Positions 53,705 to 63,129 are shown, numbered from the stretch's first letter. The stretch: 64,000 nt of DNA from Rhodocytophaga aerolata (GCF_030503435.1 NZ_JAUKPO010000015.1:62001-126000); one strand, 5' to 3'. Numbers and translations are program-made. The notes: a model not told the origin generated them from the sequence alone.

Positions 53705-55126
53705 ATGAAAGTTAAATTCATATTACCTGCCCTTACAGAGGCCAAAAGTCCTTACTGGCGTCCGATCAAATATTCACTCTTTCCGCCCTTGGGATTAGCC
53801 ACGCTGGCGGCTTATCTCTCCCCGGCAGATGAGGCTACCTTACAGGATGAACATGTGGAAGAAATTACGCTGCATGATCAGCTGGATTTGGTAGTGATTC
53901 AGGTATATATTACCAACACTTACCGCGCGTATGCGCTGGCAGATCATTACCGGGCTAAAGGATGTTATGTTATTCTTGGGGGATTGCATGTAACCTCGCT
54001 CCCGGAAGAAGCAGCCCCTCATGCAGATAGTATCTTTCTGGGACCTGGCGAAGAAACGTTTCCTCAGTTCCTGAAAGACTTTAAAAACAAATGCCCTCAG
54101 AAGCGGTATTTCTCTCCGGTCCGGACGCTGGCAGGCATCCCCCCTGTACGGCGGGATCTGATAAAAAGGCATTTGTATCTGGTGCCCAATTCAATTGTCG
54201 TAACCAGGGGCTGCCCTCACCATTGCGATTTCTGTTACAAAGATGCTTTTTTTGAAGGAGGGAAAGGATTTTATACGCAACTAGTAGAAGATGCCCTTTC
54301 GGAAATAGACCGGCTGCCGGGAAGGCATCTATACTTTCTGGACGATCATCTGTTAGGAAATCAGAAATTTGCTACTGAGCTTTTCGATGGCATGCGGGGA
54401 ATGAACCGGGTATTTCAGGGAGCTTCCACGGTGGATGCCATCCTTCGGGGCAACCTGATTGAAAAAGCCGCGGATGCGGGGCTGCGAAGTGTATTTATTG
54501 GCTTTGAAACCTTGAGCACCCATAACTTAAAAGCTAGCAATAAGAAGCAGAATTTAGGGAAAGATTACCGGAAAGCCATTCAACGCTTGCATGATCTGGG
54601 GGTGATGATTAATGGAAGTTTTGTTTTCGGGCTGGATGATGACGACAAAGATGTATTTAAACGCACGGTTGACTGGGCAGTAGAGAACGGAATTACCACT
54701 TCCACTTTTCACATTCTTACGCCCTATCCTAGTACCAAACTGTTTGCAGACATGGATAAAGCCGGACGTATCCTACACAGGCAATGGGATAAATATGATA
54801 CACGCCAGGTAGTTTTCCAGACAACCAGAATGTCTGCCAGGGAACTAAAAGATGGCTACGATTGGGCCTACAAAGAATTCTACAGCTGGGCTTCTATCCT
54901 GAAAGCCAGTACGCAACACGAGCAGGTAAAACACATGCTCAAACATTTTGCCTATGCCGGCGGCTGGAAGAAGTTTGAGCCTTTATGGAATTTTATTATC
55001 AAATCCCGGCAGCTTACTACCATGCTTCCGCTACTGGAAGCCATTCTTTCGAAAGTGAAGAAACAGTCAGTAATTCAAGCAGAGCCAGAGTTGGTCAGGA
55101 CGCCGCCGATACCATTAGAAAGTTAA
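53705..55126 (+). CDS. B12-binding radical SAM protein
   Basis: 473 residues. The N-terminal part has the cobalamin-binding-type fold (FPPLGLATLAAYLSP, later VVIQVYITNTYRAYALADHYRAKGCYVILGGLHVTSLPEEA), and the middle has the radical SAM cluster TRGCPHHCDFCYKDAFF (CxxxCxxC). C-terminal to this is an elongated helical part. Such enzymes make B12-dependent methyl transfers or ring modifications, for example in hopanoid or lipid modification; the exact reaction is unknown. No His of the DxHxxG base-off motif was found, so cobalamin binding is base-on or absent. A small membrane protein follows. Confidence 0.85.
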   Translation: MKVKFILPALTEAKSPYWRPIKYSLFPPLGLATLAAYLSPADEATLQDEHVEEITLHDQLDLVVIQVYITNTYRAYALADHYRAKGCYVILGGLHVTSLPEEAAPHADSIFLGPGEETFPQFLKDFKNKCPQKRYFSPVRTLAGIPPVRRDLIKRHLYLVPNSIVVTRGCPHHCDFCYKDAFFEGGKGFYTQLVEDALSEIDRLPGRHLYFLDDHLLGNQKFATELFDGMRGMNRVFQGASTVDAILRGNLIEKAADAGLRSVFIGFETLSTHNLKASNKKQNLGKDYRKAIQRLHDLGVMINGSFVFGLDDDDKDVFKRTVDWAVENGITTSTFHILTPYPSTKLFADMDKAGRILHRQWDKYDTRQVVFQTTRMSARELKDGYDWAYKEFYSWASILKASTQHEQVKHMLKHFAYAGGWKKFEPLWNFIIKSRQLTTMLPLLEAILSKVKKQSVIQAEPELVRTPPIPLES

Positions 55127-55167
55127 GTGCTTTATTCATTCTGCTTTTATTGGCTACTAATCACTCG

Positions 55168-55455
55168 ATGCTACTCTTTATAGGCTTTGTCGTAATGCTA
55201 CTGTTATTCTATATTTTTACTCTTTATAGTATATCATATGCTTTGATGAGTATCGTACTAAGAAAGGTTACAGATAGTTTTTTTGTTAGGATGTTTTTAG
55301 GTGTAGTACTTGCAGCACTATTGGGTTATTTACTTTTGGTTTTACATGAGTCTGGGTTAAGCACAGGATATGAGAATCTGCTGCTTTTTTTTGGTAGCTT
55401 ACTAGCTGGTATTTATTTACGGGAAAAGCAAGCAAAAAAATCAAAACACAGGTAA
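55168..55455 (+). CDS. Small integral membrane protein
   Basis: 95 residues from the ATG at 55168. The frame extends upstream to 54985 but overlaps the radical SAM gene by 142 bases, and upstream codons there are not protein-like. It has about three hydrophobic segments: MLLFIGFVVMLLLFYIFTL, FVRMFLGVVLAALLGYLLLVL and NLLLFFGSLLAGIYL, with a basic end KQAKKSKHR. No known family. Its stop codon abuts the stop of the convergent alpha/beta hydrolase with no bases between. Confidence 0.5.
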   Translation: MLLFIGFVVMLLLFYIFTLYSISYALMSIVLRKVTDSFFVRMFLGVVLAALLGYLLLVLHESGLSTGYENLLLFFGSLLAGIYLREKQAKKSKHR

Positions 55456-56313
55456 TCAGCTGATAAACTCTTCAATTAACTCATTCACCAGCTGGCTTTT
55501 TTCGTGGTGTACCCAATGGGTGGCATCTGGTATAAGGTATAATTTCCCTTTCTGGCAGTAGGAAAGGCTTTTCCTCGCCATTTCTTTTTTCAGGAAGGTA
55601 TCCTTTTCTCCCCAGAGTATAAGCGTCTGCACTTCTATTTTATGATTGCCCATGACAGCCGGATTTCTGTACCGGACAGCAGCCCGGTACCAGTTAACCA
55701 TACTTGGTATAGCATTTTGCTGTTGCCAGGCCTGTACGTATTGACTCATATCCGCTTTGCTAAACGTGGATGCATAAGAGCTTTTCAGCATACTATTCTG
55801 CAACATTTTGAAATTTCCCAGGCTGATAAGCTTTTCAGGAATAAACGGAATTTGAAAAAAGCCGATGTACCAGCTTCTTAGCATCTGACCGGGATCTGAC
55901 CGGAGTGTTTGAAAAAACACCTTCGGATGCGGCACATTGATAATAATTAACCTGGTAATTAGCTGCGGATACAAATAAGCCATGGCCCATGCTACGGCTG
56001 CCCCCCAGTCGTGGCCAACCAGGTAAACCTTCCTCTCTCCTGCCGCTTGTATTAACTGGGCAATGTCGCTGGCTAACTCTCTTACCTGATAGGCTTTGAG
56101 TTCCGTAGGTTTACTGCTCAGGTTATAGCCCCGCTGATCTGGAAGCAATACCCGGTAGCCTTTTGCTGTAAAATAGTCTATCTGGTGTCGCCAGCCATAC
56201 CAAAACTCCGGAAATCCATGCAAAAAGAGAAGCACAGGCTGCCCTTTCCTCCCTTTCTCCACCACATGCACCCGGATGTTATTTACCTCATAAAACTTGC
56301 TGTTTTCCGTCAT
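55456..56313 (-). CDS. Alpha/beta hydrolase, epoxide-hydrolase-like
   Basis: 285 residues. The oxyanion motif is HGFPEFWYGWRHQIDYF, the nucleophile is Asp in GHDWGAAVAWAMA (an Asp nucleophile, as in epoxide hydrolases and haloalkane dehalogenases), acid in LILWGEKDTFL and the base His in DATHWVHHEKS. The cap carries tyrosines (SWYIGFFQIPFIP) that in epoxide hydrolases polarise the epoxide. No signal peptide. It may hydrolyse an endogenous or xenobiotic epoxide. Single gene, divergent from the beta-CASP gene. Confidence 0.88.
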   Translation of the reverse strand: MTENSKFYEVNNIRVHVVEKGRKGQPVLLFLHGFPEFWYGWRHQIDYFTAKGYRVLLPDQRGYNLSSKPTELKAYQVRELASDIAQLIQAAGERKVYLVGHDWGAAVAWAMAYLYPQLITRLIIINVPHPKVFFQTLRSDPGQMLRSWYIGFFQIPFIPEKLISLGNFKMLQNSMLKSSYASTFSKADMSQYVQAWQQQNAIPSMVNWYRAAVRYRNPAVMGNHKIEVQTLILWGEKDTFLKKEMARKSLSYCQKGKLYLIPDATHWVHHEKSQLVNELIEEFIS

Positions 56314-56515
56314 ATCTGTTTGTACGCACTAAGGAAAATAAGTTAACGATTTTCATAAAAAAGAAACGTCAATTCAACTCTCTCCGTTACAACAACACTT
56401 TTGAAACGGGAGCTTATTTTCTCACAAAAGGTATACGGATATTTCAGCCTATACAACCATTTACAGCGTGGGGCTCATTATCCATTTCTATAATTTCATT
56501 ATTTACATATTTTGT

Positions 56516-57892
56516 ATGGTAGTATCTTTTTATGGGGCGGCGCAGATGGTGACTGGCAGTAAACACCTGGTAACTTTATCGAACGGCACACGCATTTTAC
56601 TGGATTGTGGGATGTTTCAAGGCAAAGGAGCCAATAACAAAAAGCTGAACGAAGAATTCGGGTTTGAACCGGAAAAAATCAACTACCTCATTCTTTCTCA
56701 TGCACATATCGACCATTCCGGCCTTATTCCTAAGCTGGTAAAAGAGGGGTTTGAGGGACCTATTTTCTGTACGCCTCCTACACTAGAATTCAGCAAACTA
56801 ATTTTAGTGGATAGTGCCCGCATTCATCAATCCAATACCTCTGGCGGGGCTACAGCGGATGAGCCTTTGTATACCGAAGCCGATGCAGAAAAATGCCTAC
56901 AACAGTTTGTACCCATTCCCTATAACCAGCCACATGCAATTGATGAGAACATTGAATTGCTATTTACCGATACAGGGCACGTATTAGGCAGTGCGGCAAT
57001 AAATTTAACCATGCAAGAAGACGGGCAAACCAAACGCTTGTGCTTTAGTGGAGATATTGGCCGCTTTACAAACCGAATTCTAAAAACCCCACAGCCTTTT
57101 CCGCAGGCAGATGTTGTTATCTGTGAAGCTACCTACGGCAACAAACTGCATATGGCCCTGCAAAGCACCGAGAGCCGGTTAGAAGAGATCGTTCAGGACG
57201 TGTGTGTAAACCGGAAAGGCAAGCTGATTATTCCTTCCTTCAGCATCGGCCGTACCCAGGAATTAATATATTCTCTCAATGTACTGGCAGAAGATGGCCG
57301 ATTGCCTGAAATTAACGTATTTGTAGATAGTCCGCTTTCCGTTTATGCTACTGATATTATGCGCGACAACTCCGCCTATTTTAATGATGAAATGTTAGCA
57401 TACATCAAATCCGATCCTGATCCGTTTGGTTTTCCGCAGCTGCATTATGTAGTAGACCAGGACGATTCAAAGCTTATTAATACAGTTGATGAACCATGTA
57501 TTATTATTTCTTCCTCCGGTATGATGGAAGCCGGCCGCATTCGCCACCACCTTAAAAATACGATTGATGACCCGAAGAATGCCGTGCTCATTACCGGCTA
57601 CTGCGAACCCTCTACTCTAGGCGGTCAATTATTGAGAGGAGCGGATAAAGTAAGCATCTTTGAAGAAGAACTGGAAGTAAAAGCCGAAATTATCTTAATG
57701 AAGGAGTATAGTGCACATGCCGATTTTGGAGACATTGTAAAGTTTTTATTCTGCCAGGATAAAGAACAACTACAGCAGATTTTTCTGGTACACGGCGAAA
57801 AAGAGGCGATGGAGAAGCTGAAAGAAGAATTAGGCGAGTATGGATTTAAAAACATCCAGATAGCCGAATTCCGGATGTCATACGAAGTATAA
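56516..57892 (+). CDS. MBL-fold beta-CASP RNA-processing nuclease
   Basis: 458 residues from the ATG at 56516 (MVVSFYGAAQMVTGSKHLV, the normal family start); the extension to 56468 is hydrophobic and not conserved. Metallo-beta-lactamase motif 2 is HAHIDHSG, followed by GHVLGSAAI, FSGDIGRF and CEATYGNK; the beta-CASP part has IIPSFSIGRTQELIY and SSSGMMEAGRIRHHL; the C-terminal RNA-specificity motif is MKEYSAHADFGDI. This is the CPSF-73-like/YSH1-type branch of bacterial ribonucleases, cytoplasmic and zinc-dependent. It probably processes or degrades RNA. Followed by an FkbM methyltransferase gene with no obvious link. Confidence 0.9.
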   Translation: MVVSFYGAAQMVTGSKHLVTLSNGTRILLDCGMFQGKGANNKKLNEEFGFEPEKINYLILSHAHIDHSGLIPKLVKEGFEGPIFCTPPTLEFSKLILVDSARIHQSNTSGGATADEPLYTEADAEKCLQQFVPIPYNQPHAIDENIELLFTDTGHVLGSAAINLTMQEDGQTKRLCFSGDIGRFTNRILKTPQPFPQADVVICEATYGNKLHMALQSTESRLEEIVQDVCVNRKGKLIIPSFSIGRTQELIYSLNVLAEDGRLPEINVFVDSPLSVYATDIMRDNSAYFNDEMLAYIKSDPDPFGFPQLHYVVDQDDSKLINTVDEPCIIISSSGMMEAGRIRHHLKNTIDDPKNAVLITGYCEPSTLGGQLLRGADKVSIFEEELEVKAEIILMKEYSAHADFGDIVKFLFCQDKEQLQQIFLVHGEKEAMEKLKEELGEYGFKNIQIAEFRMSYEV

Positions 57893-57980
57893 GTTTCCTG
57901 TGCTTTAGACCCGGCAGGTATTGCACTCCACATAGTTGTTAATCATCCGCGACAAAGTATAGTTTTGCTACTCATTGGAT

Positions 57981-58820
57981 ATGCATATACCCTGGCTCAA
58001 CAAAAAACTCAACCATTTGCTGTATCAAAAAGCCTATAGCCGGGCCATATTTACCACCTTCGGTTTGGTAATAAAAGAGATGCAGCAAAGTTTCCGGCAG
58101 TTCTTTACCTGGCACAGTCCGCTGTTTTCGTTGTTGCGGTCAATAAAATATATGCTGATCCCCCTATTGCGGCTGGTGCAAGGCCGAAATGTGCGGATCA
58201 GTTATGGATTTACCGGAGAAGACCGGTTGATTGAATCCCTGCTGAAAACGCAGATCACGTATAATGGCTTTTATGTGGATGTAGGCTGTAATCACCCACA
58301 GTTTTTATCCAATTCCTTTTTGTTTTACCGGCGCGGATGGCGGGGAATCTGTATTGATGCCAATTCAACGCTTATACAACTGCATAAACGAGTCAGACCC
58401 TGGGACAAAGCCGTATGTGCTTTGGTTTCGGATTTACCCGAAGTGCGTACCTTCTATGAGTTAACCAATAATGTGCTTTCTACCACCGAACCTCAGTTTT
58501 TAGAAGAATACCTGTCAGAAGGCCTACAAGTAATGGCTACCAGAAGCATAGTACCCCAAACTCTTACCTCCATTCTGGATGCCTGTCAGGCTCCTGCACA
58601 TATAGATTTTCTCTCCATAGATGCCGAGGAACATGATTTACACGTGCTGCAATCACTGGATTTCCGTAAATACTCGCCAACACTAATTATAGTGGAAGAC
58701 GAATCATTTGATCCGGCTACCCCTTCTCAGAATACCATTTTTACGTTTCTTCAGCAAAGGGAGTATAGCCTGGCTGGCAGTATTCTAAAAAATGTGTATT
58801 ACCTAAAAAACAAGCAGTAA
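57981..58820 (+). CDS. FkbM family methyltransferase
   Basis: 279 residues from the ATG at 57981; a TTG at 57975 would add two residues. S-adenosylmethionine-binding segments are FYVDVGCNHPQFLSNSFLFYRRGWRGICIDAN and FLSIDAEEHDLHVLQSLDF, as in FkbM methyltransferases. The N-terminal part has a hydrophobic, basic helix (SPLFSLLRSIKYMLIPLLRLVQ) that may associate with membrane. FkbM proteins methylate hydroxyl groups of sugars or polyketides; here a polysaccharide or glycolipid target is most likely. No glycosyltransferase neighbour supports this. Confidence 0.85.
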   Translation: MHIPWLNKKLNHLLYQKAYSRAIFTTFGLVIKEMQQSFRQFFTWHSPLFSLLRSIKYMLIPLLRLVQGRNVRISYGFTGEDRLIESLLKTQITYNGFYVDVGCNHPQFLSNSFLFYRRGWRGICIDANSTLIQLHKRVRPWDKAVCALVSDLPEVRTFYELTNNVLSTTEPQFLEEYLSEGLQVMATRSIVPQTLTSILDACQAPAHIDFLSIDAEEHDLHVLQSLDFRKYSPTLIIVEDESFDPATPSQNTIFTFLQQREYSLAGSILKNVYYLKNKQ

Positions 58821-58845
58821 TGTCAAGTTTTCAGCTAAATTCGGC

Positions 58846-59304
58846 TTACTGTTTCTCCTTTTTCTTCAGGAATTTTCCATCTGCGGTAAACACGAGTTCC
58901 GTTTCGGATTTATCCTTTTTTAGTTTTACTTCATATACATTTTTGCTGGCATCTTTATCTTCCTTCCATTCAATCTGGTCTATCTTGTGGGAAGCATAGT
59001 TTTTTTTAAGGTAGGCGGAAGCCTGCTCAGGTAAATCTTTGGCATCTATCCGTTTGTCTGCAGAATCCCAGGTGCCGTCGGCCATAAATTTGGCTTCGGC
59101 TTTTTTACCATTTTGCCTGAAATCCGCTTCATATTTGCCGCTTTTATTTTTTTTCCATTTCACCTCGGTAGCATCCGGATACTTGGTGGAGAAACTACTG
59201 GAAATGGCTTGCGGAACATCGGTTGGAGCCAGGTCTTGAGCCTGCAGGCTCTGTGAGGCCAATACGACAAAACAGCCTATGTAAAAAAAAGATGAGAATT
59301 TCAT
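58846..59304 (-). CDS. Secreted PepSY-like domain protein
   Basis: 152 residues with a signal peptide (cleaved near LQAQD). It contains two PepSY-like units: VPQAISSSFSTKYPDATEVKWKKNKSGKYEADFRQNGKKAEAKFMADGTW and LPEQASAYLKKNYASHKIDQIEWKEDKDASKNVYEVKLKKDKSETELVFTADGKF. The family is common in Bacteroidota periplasms and is thought to inhibit or bind proteins; no enzymatic residues are expected. A likely promoter lies just upstream (59349-59384). Single gene. Confidence 0.86.
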   Translation of the reverse strand: MKFSSFFYIGCFVVLASQSLQAQDLAPTDVPQAISSSFSTKYPDATEVKWKKNKSGKYEADFRQNGKKAEAKFMADGTWDSADKRIDAKDLPEQASAYLKKNYASHKIDQIEWKEDKDASKNVYEVKLKKDKSETELVFTADGKFLKKKEKQ

Positions 59305-59348
59305 ATGGTATGCAGCTTAAATAATTTGACATGCTTTCAATCAGAATA

Positions 59349-59384
59349 CAAAATTACCTAAACTCTTTCTTTTAGTTATACAAA
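59349..59384 (-). promoter_or_regulatory. Candidate Bacteroidota promoter for the PepSY-like gene
   Basis: On the minus strand a TAATTTTG (59356-59349) fits the -7 consensus TAnnTTTG, with TTTG at 59384-59381 as a possible -33 element. Spacing is 24 bases, longer than the usual 19-21, so confidence is moderate. The start codon is 45 bases further downstream. Confidence 0.35.
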
Positions 59385-59740
59385 CGTTCAACATTTGGTT
59401 TTCTGAGTACTCTGGCTATAACCCGGAAAAATTACCGATGTAGGTTACCTTAGGTATATTGCTGTATGTTATGAATATCAGGGAGTTACTTAAAAAACAA
59501 GGCAACTTGCCTGACAAATTGCTTATTTTTTTCATTCAAAGGAAGCCTGTTCAGAACATTTTGTTCAAATATGTGTTTTTAAATACAAAGGTCTTTATGA
59601 ACGAACAAAAGGTAAGCGGCTTGTTTATCAGTTAACAGAAAACGGTTGGACTTAGTATTAAGAAAATTAAATATTTACCACCCCCTATATCATCCCTAAA
59701 CATCCCTTGGTATTTATTTTTATTCTATATTTTAAATGAT

Positions 59741-59748
59741 TATATTTG
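59741..59748 (+). promoter_or_regulatory. Candidate -7 element for the response regulator gene
   Basis: TATATTTG matches the Bacteroidota -7 consensus TAnnTTTG. No convincing TTG-type -33 element was found at the right distance. It would give a leader of about 115 bases before the ATG at 59870. Confidence 0.35.
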
Positions 59749-59869
59749 AATCAGCACGAGACCTTTAAGTAACCATTTTACACGTTATTAACCGGAAACC
59801 AACCTATTTTCATACACTTTCACTTATTTAACTTTATTGATAAACCAGATAAACCTAAGGAATTTACAA

Positions 59870-60301
59870 ATGGATACATTACAGATACTACTCGTAGAAG
59901 ATAACCCCGGTGATGTACGGTTAACCCAGGAAGCCTTAAAGCAAAGTGATTTCCGCACCACCCTACAAGTAGTTGGAGACGGAGAAGAAGCCTTGCGTTT
60001 CCTACGAAAAGAGAATGGCTTTGCTCAGGTGTTCACTCCCGACCTTGTTTTACTGGATTTGAACCTGCCTAAAAAGAACGGATTTGAAGTACTCGAAACC
60101 CTACGGCAAGACAAAAACTTTAAACAAATTCCGGTCGTTGTGCTCACCACCTCTGTTGCCGAAGAAGACATTATCCGTACACACCACGCCAATGCCAATT
60201 GTTACATCAGCAAACCCTTCGATTTTACACAGTTTTTGATGGCGCTGCAAATCATTAATCAAAGCAAATACTCACCACTTAAAGTAACTCACGACATTTA
60301 A
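59870..60301 (+). CDS. Single-domain response regulator
   Basis: 143 residues from the ATG at 59870. A receiver domain only: acidic pair E10-D11, phospho-acceptor D63 in LVLLDLNLPKKNG, Thr in VVVLTTSVAEED and Lys in ISKPFDF. The stretch LLVEDNPGDVRLTQEALKQ is typical of the Rcp1-like branch that pairs with phytochrome-type or other soluble histidine kinases. No kinase is adjacent. A terminator follows 22 bases after the stop. Confidence 0.9.
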   Translation: MDTLQILLVEDNPGDVRLTQEALKQSDFRTTLQVVGDGEEALRFLRKENGFAQVFTPDLVLLDLNLPKKNGFEVLETLRQDKNFKQIPVVVLTTSVAEEDIIRTHHANANCYISKPFDFTQFLMALQIINQSKYSPLKVTHDI

Positions 60302-60322
60302 TCTGTATTATCTTGTTAATAC

Positions 60323-60352
60323 AAAGCCGGTAGCCAAAAAGCTACCGGCTTT
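60323..60352 (+). terminator. Rho-independent terminator after the response regulator
   Basis: AAAGCCGGTAGC (60323-60334) and GCTACCGGCTTT (60341-60352) form a 12-base-pair perfect stem with a 6-base loop, followed by TGATTTTT. Confidence 0.9.
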
Positions 60353-60524
60353 TGATTTTTATACCTGAGGCAACCTATCTGCTGTAAAAATATATAAACT
60401 TTTGTAGGTCAAAGTATAGCCAATGGGGAAGTGAATTTCTGTAAAAGATTCGCATCCGAGATACTTGCATTTCATGAGTTATTATGCTTAATTTAATTTT
60501 TAGTTTTCATTTTTAAAGATTCCG

Positions 60525-62285
60525 ATGCAAATTTCTCAAAGCAGAAAAGAATACGACGTATGCATTGTCGGCTCCGGTGCCGGCGGTGGTATGGCAGCCA
60601 AAGTCCTTACTGAAGGTGGCGCAAATGTACTAATGTTGGAAGCAGGTCCTAACTGGGATGTAAACAAAGACGGCAAGATGCTTGCCTGGCCGTATGATTC
60701 TCCCAGAAGAGGTGCCGGAACAACCAGGCCTTTTGGCGAGTTTGATGCAGCCCTGGGAGGCTGGGAAATTGAAGGAGAGCCCTATACTAAAGTTCCCGGC
60801 TCCGATTTTCAATGGTTCCGTTCCCGGATGCTGGGTGGCCGTACAAACCACTGGGGACGTATTTCCTTAAGATTCGGCCCCCTGGATTTCAGACGCCGCA
60901 GCATAGACGGCCTGGGAGATGACTGGCCGATCACGTATGATGAAATTAAACCCTACTATGACAAGGTAGACCGCCTGGTAGGTATTTTTGGTAGCAAAGA
61001 AGGAATATATAATGAGCCGGATGGCGAATTTTTGCCTCCTCCCAAACCCCGTTGTTATGAGTTATTTGTAAAAAAAGGCTGCGATAAATTAGGTATTCCT
61101 GTAATTCCTTCCCGTTTATCTATCCTTACCAAACCACACAACGGACGTGCGGCCTGCCACTACTGCTCCCAGTGTAACCGTGGCTGCTCTACCCATTCCA
61201 ACTTCTCCTCCCCTTCGGTACTTTTACCTCCAGCCTTGAAAACTGGCAGACTGGAGATTATTACCGATGCCATGGCTAGGGAAGTAACTGTAGACCAGGA
61301 AGGACAAGCAACGGGCGTATCGTATGTAGATACCAACACTTTGCAGGAACATCATGTAAAAGCCAAAATTGTGGTACTGGCAGCTGGTGCCTGCGAAACA
61401 GCCAGGTTGTTATTGAATTCTAAATCAAGCCGCCACCCGAATGGCCTGGCTAACTCCAGTGATGTGGCCGGAAAATACCTGATGGATTCTACAGGTACCA
61501 ACGTTAGCGGCTTTTTCCCCCAGATGATGAACAACGTACCCCATAACGAAGATGGTACAGGCGGTATGCACATGTACATGCCCTGGTGGTTGAACGACAA
61601 AAAACTGGACTTCCCACGTGGCTATCATATTGAGTTTGGAGGTGGCCGCCGTATGCCGAGTTTTGGTTTTATGGGAGGTATTCATAACTACAATAATCCT
61701 AATCCTTCGCATAACACGAGCGGCACCTACGATTCGGAGAAAAAAATAGATCCAGCCAATATGGTAGGAGGCGGATATGGTAAACAGTTAAAAGATGATT
61801 ACCGCCGTTTCTATGGGTCAACGATTGGGTTCTCAGGCCGGGGCGAAGCCATTGCATTTAAAACCAACTATTGCGAAATAGATCCTAATACGGTAGATAA
61901 ATTTGGTATACCTGTCTTGCGTTTCCACTACAAATGGAGCGAATATGAGTACAACCAGGTAAAACACATGCAGGAGACTTTCCGCGAAATCATTGATACG
62001 CTGGGCGGTGTAGCTCTTTCTCCCATGCCTACTAAAGAACAAGGCTATGGCATTGCTGCCCCTGGCCTCATCATCCATGAACTGGGTGTAACCAGAATGG
62101 GTAATGATCCTAAATCTTCGGTGGTAAACAAGCATTGCCAGGCGCATGAGGTGAAAAACCTATTCATTACCGATGGGGGCTCATTTGTTTCTCAGGCAGA
62201 TAAAAATCCTACCTGGACCATTCTTGCCTTATCGATGCGTGCCTCTGAATATATTATTGACCAAAAGAAAAAGCAGAATATTTAA
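60525..62285 (+). CDS. GMC-family oxidoreductase (gluconate-dehydrogenase-type large subunit)
   Basis: 586 residues. FAD-binding motif VCIVGSGAGGGMAAKVL near residues 12-28, GMC signatures RSRMLGGRTNHWGRISLRF and FITDGGSFVSQADKNPTWTILALSMRASEYI near the C-terminus. Near residue 210 is ACHYCSQCNRGCSTH, a C-x2-C-x2-C-x3-C cluster resembling the [3Fe-4S] site of FAD-dependent sugar dehydrogenases. No signal peptide of its own; the next gene carries a Tat-like signal and probably exports the complex. It should oxidise a sugar or sugar acid such as gluconate or a related polyol in the periplasm. Confidence 0.9.
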   Translation: MQISQSRKEYDVCIVGSGAGGGMAAKVLTEGGANVLMLEAGPNWDVNKDGKMLAWPYDSPRRGAGTTRPFGEFDAALGGWEIEGEPYTKVPGSDFQWFRSRMLGGRTNHWGRISLRFGPLDFRRRSIDGLGDDWPITYDEIKPYYDKVDRLVGIFGSKEGIYNEPDGEFLPPPKPRCYELFVKKGCDKLGIPVIPSRLSILTKPHNGRAACHYCSQCNRGCSTHSNFSSPSVLLPPALKTGRLEIITDAMAREVTVDQEGQATGVSYVDTNTLQEHHVKAKIVVLAAGACETARLLLNSKSSRHPNGLANSSDVAGKYLMDSTGTNVSGFFPQMMNNVPHNEDGTGGMHMYMPWWLNDKKLDFPRGYHIEFGGGRRMPSFGFMGGIHNYNNPNPSHNTSGTYDSEKKIDPANMVGGGYGKQLKDDYRRFYGSTIGFSGRGEAIAFKTNYCEIDPNTVDKFGIPVLRFHYKWSEYEYNQVKHMQETFREIIDTLGGVALSPMPTKEQGYGIAAPGLIIHELGVTRMGNDPKSSVVNKHCQAHEVKNLFITDGGSFVSQADKNPTWTILALSMRASEYIIDQKKKQNI

Positions 62286-62366
62286 CAGAACCCCAAGAGA
62301 CACTCCCTCTGGGTTGGTTTAACTTTTTATGCTTTCCCTTTCTCACTTTTCAATTATCCATTTGCC

Positions 62367-63020
62367 ATGAGCAAAATAAGCAGAAGACAATCATTGAAAT
62401 TTTTAGGGGTCGGCTCTGTCGGAGCTGGCCTTACTATGGCCGGATGTGATACCAAGTCTACCGGAGACCATACCAGTGAAAACAAAGATGCCGCTGAACA
62501 TAACCACGTAGCTCAGTCCGTAGATCCCAGCGACCGTGATAAACAGCTACTAAAAGAAAAATTCTTTACCGACCAGGAAAGAAAAACGGTACGTACGCTG
62601 GCAGATATTATCATTCCAAAAGACGAACGGTCTGGCAGCGCATCGGATGCAGGTGTTCCGGAGTTTATCGAGTTTATGATGTTGGATCAGCCCTACCGCC
62701 AGACGGCCATGCGGGGAGGTTTAGCCTGGCTTAATAACCGTTGCCTGAAAGTCCATGGAAAAGATTTTGTAGACTCCGATGATGCACAGCGGAAGGCAAT
62801 TCTGGATGAAATTGCCTTCCCGGCAAAAGGAAAAGCAAAGAAAGAAATTACTCAGGGTATTTCTTTCTTCAATAGTTTCCGAGATCTGACAGCTACCGGT
62901 TTCTGGACCAGTAAGATCGGCATTGATGACCTGAAATACATCGGTAATGTGGCTAATCCGAACTGGAATGGCTGTCCGGATGAGGCTTGCAATCACCTGG
63001 GCGTACAAAATTCGGCATAA
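62367..63020 (+). CDS. Gluconate 2-dehydrogenase subunit 3 family protein with Tat signal
   Basis: 217 residues. The N-terminus KISRRQSLKFLGVGSVGAGLTMAGC has a twin-arginine motif (RRQSLKF) and a possible lipobox (MAGC), so it is exported folded and perhaps lipid-anchored. The body fits the small subunit of FAD-dependent gluconate dehydrogenase: LADIIIPKDERSGSASDAGVPEFIEFMMLDQPYRQTAMRGGLAWLN and the end WNGCPDEACNHLGVQ. It starts 81 bases after the GMC subunit and would carry it across the membrane. The cytochrome c subunit usually third in such operons is not present here. Confidence 0.9.
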   Translation: MSKISRRQSLKFLGVGSVGAGLTMAGCDTKSTGDHTSENKDAAEHNHVAQSVDPSDRDKQLLKEKFFTDQERKTVRTLADIIIPKDERSGSASDAGVPEFIEFMMLDQPYRQTAMRGGLAWLNNRCLKVHGKDFVDSDDAQRKAILDEIAFPAKGKAKKEITQGISFFNSFRDLTATGFWTSKIGIDDLKYIGNVANPNWNGCPDEACNHLGVQNSA

Positions 63021-63129
63021 AAAAAGGGTAAAGAAGTGAAAATGTAAAATAGTTTTTGTAATTTATACATTCTATTGCCCCATAAACACTTCAGTGACAA
63101 ACACTTGTTCCACTTAAACCTTCATACCT

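Larger units (their letters stand above)
59305..59869. other. Intergenic region between the PepSY-like and response regulator genes
   Basis: 565 bases. It contains candidate promoters on both sides (described separately) and one small open frame of 54 codons at 59471-59635, starting MNIRELLKKQGNLPDKLL, with mixed basic and hydrophobic residues and no known match. Nothing else was recognised. Confidence 0.4.

Noticed and set aside
59471-59635. 54-codon frame between the PepSY-like and response regulator genes
   Set aside because: No homology or ribosome-binding signal recognised; could be a real small protein but not supportable from sequence.
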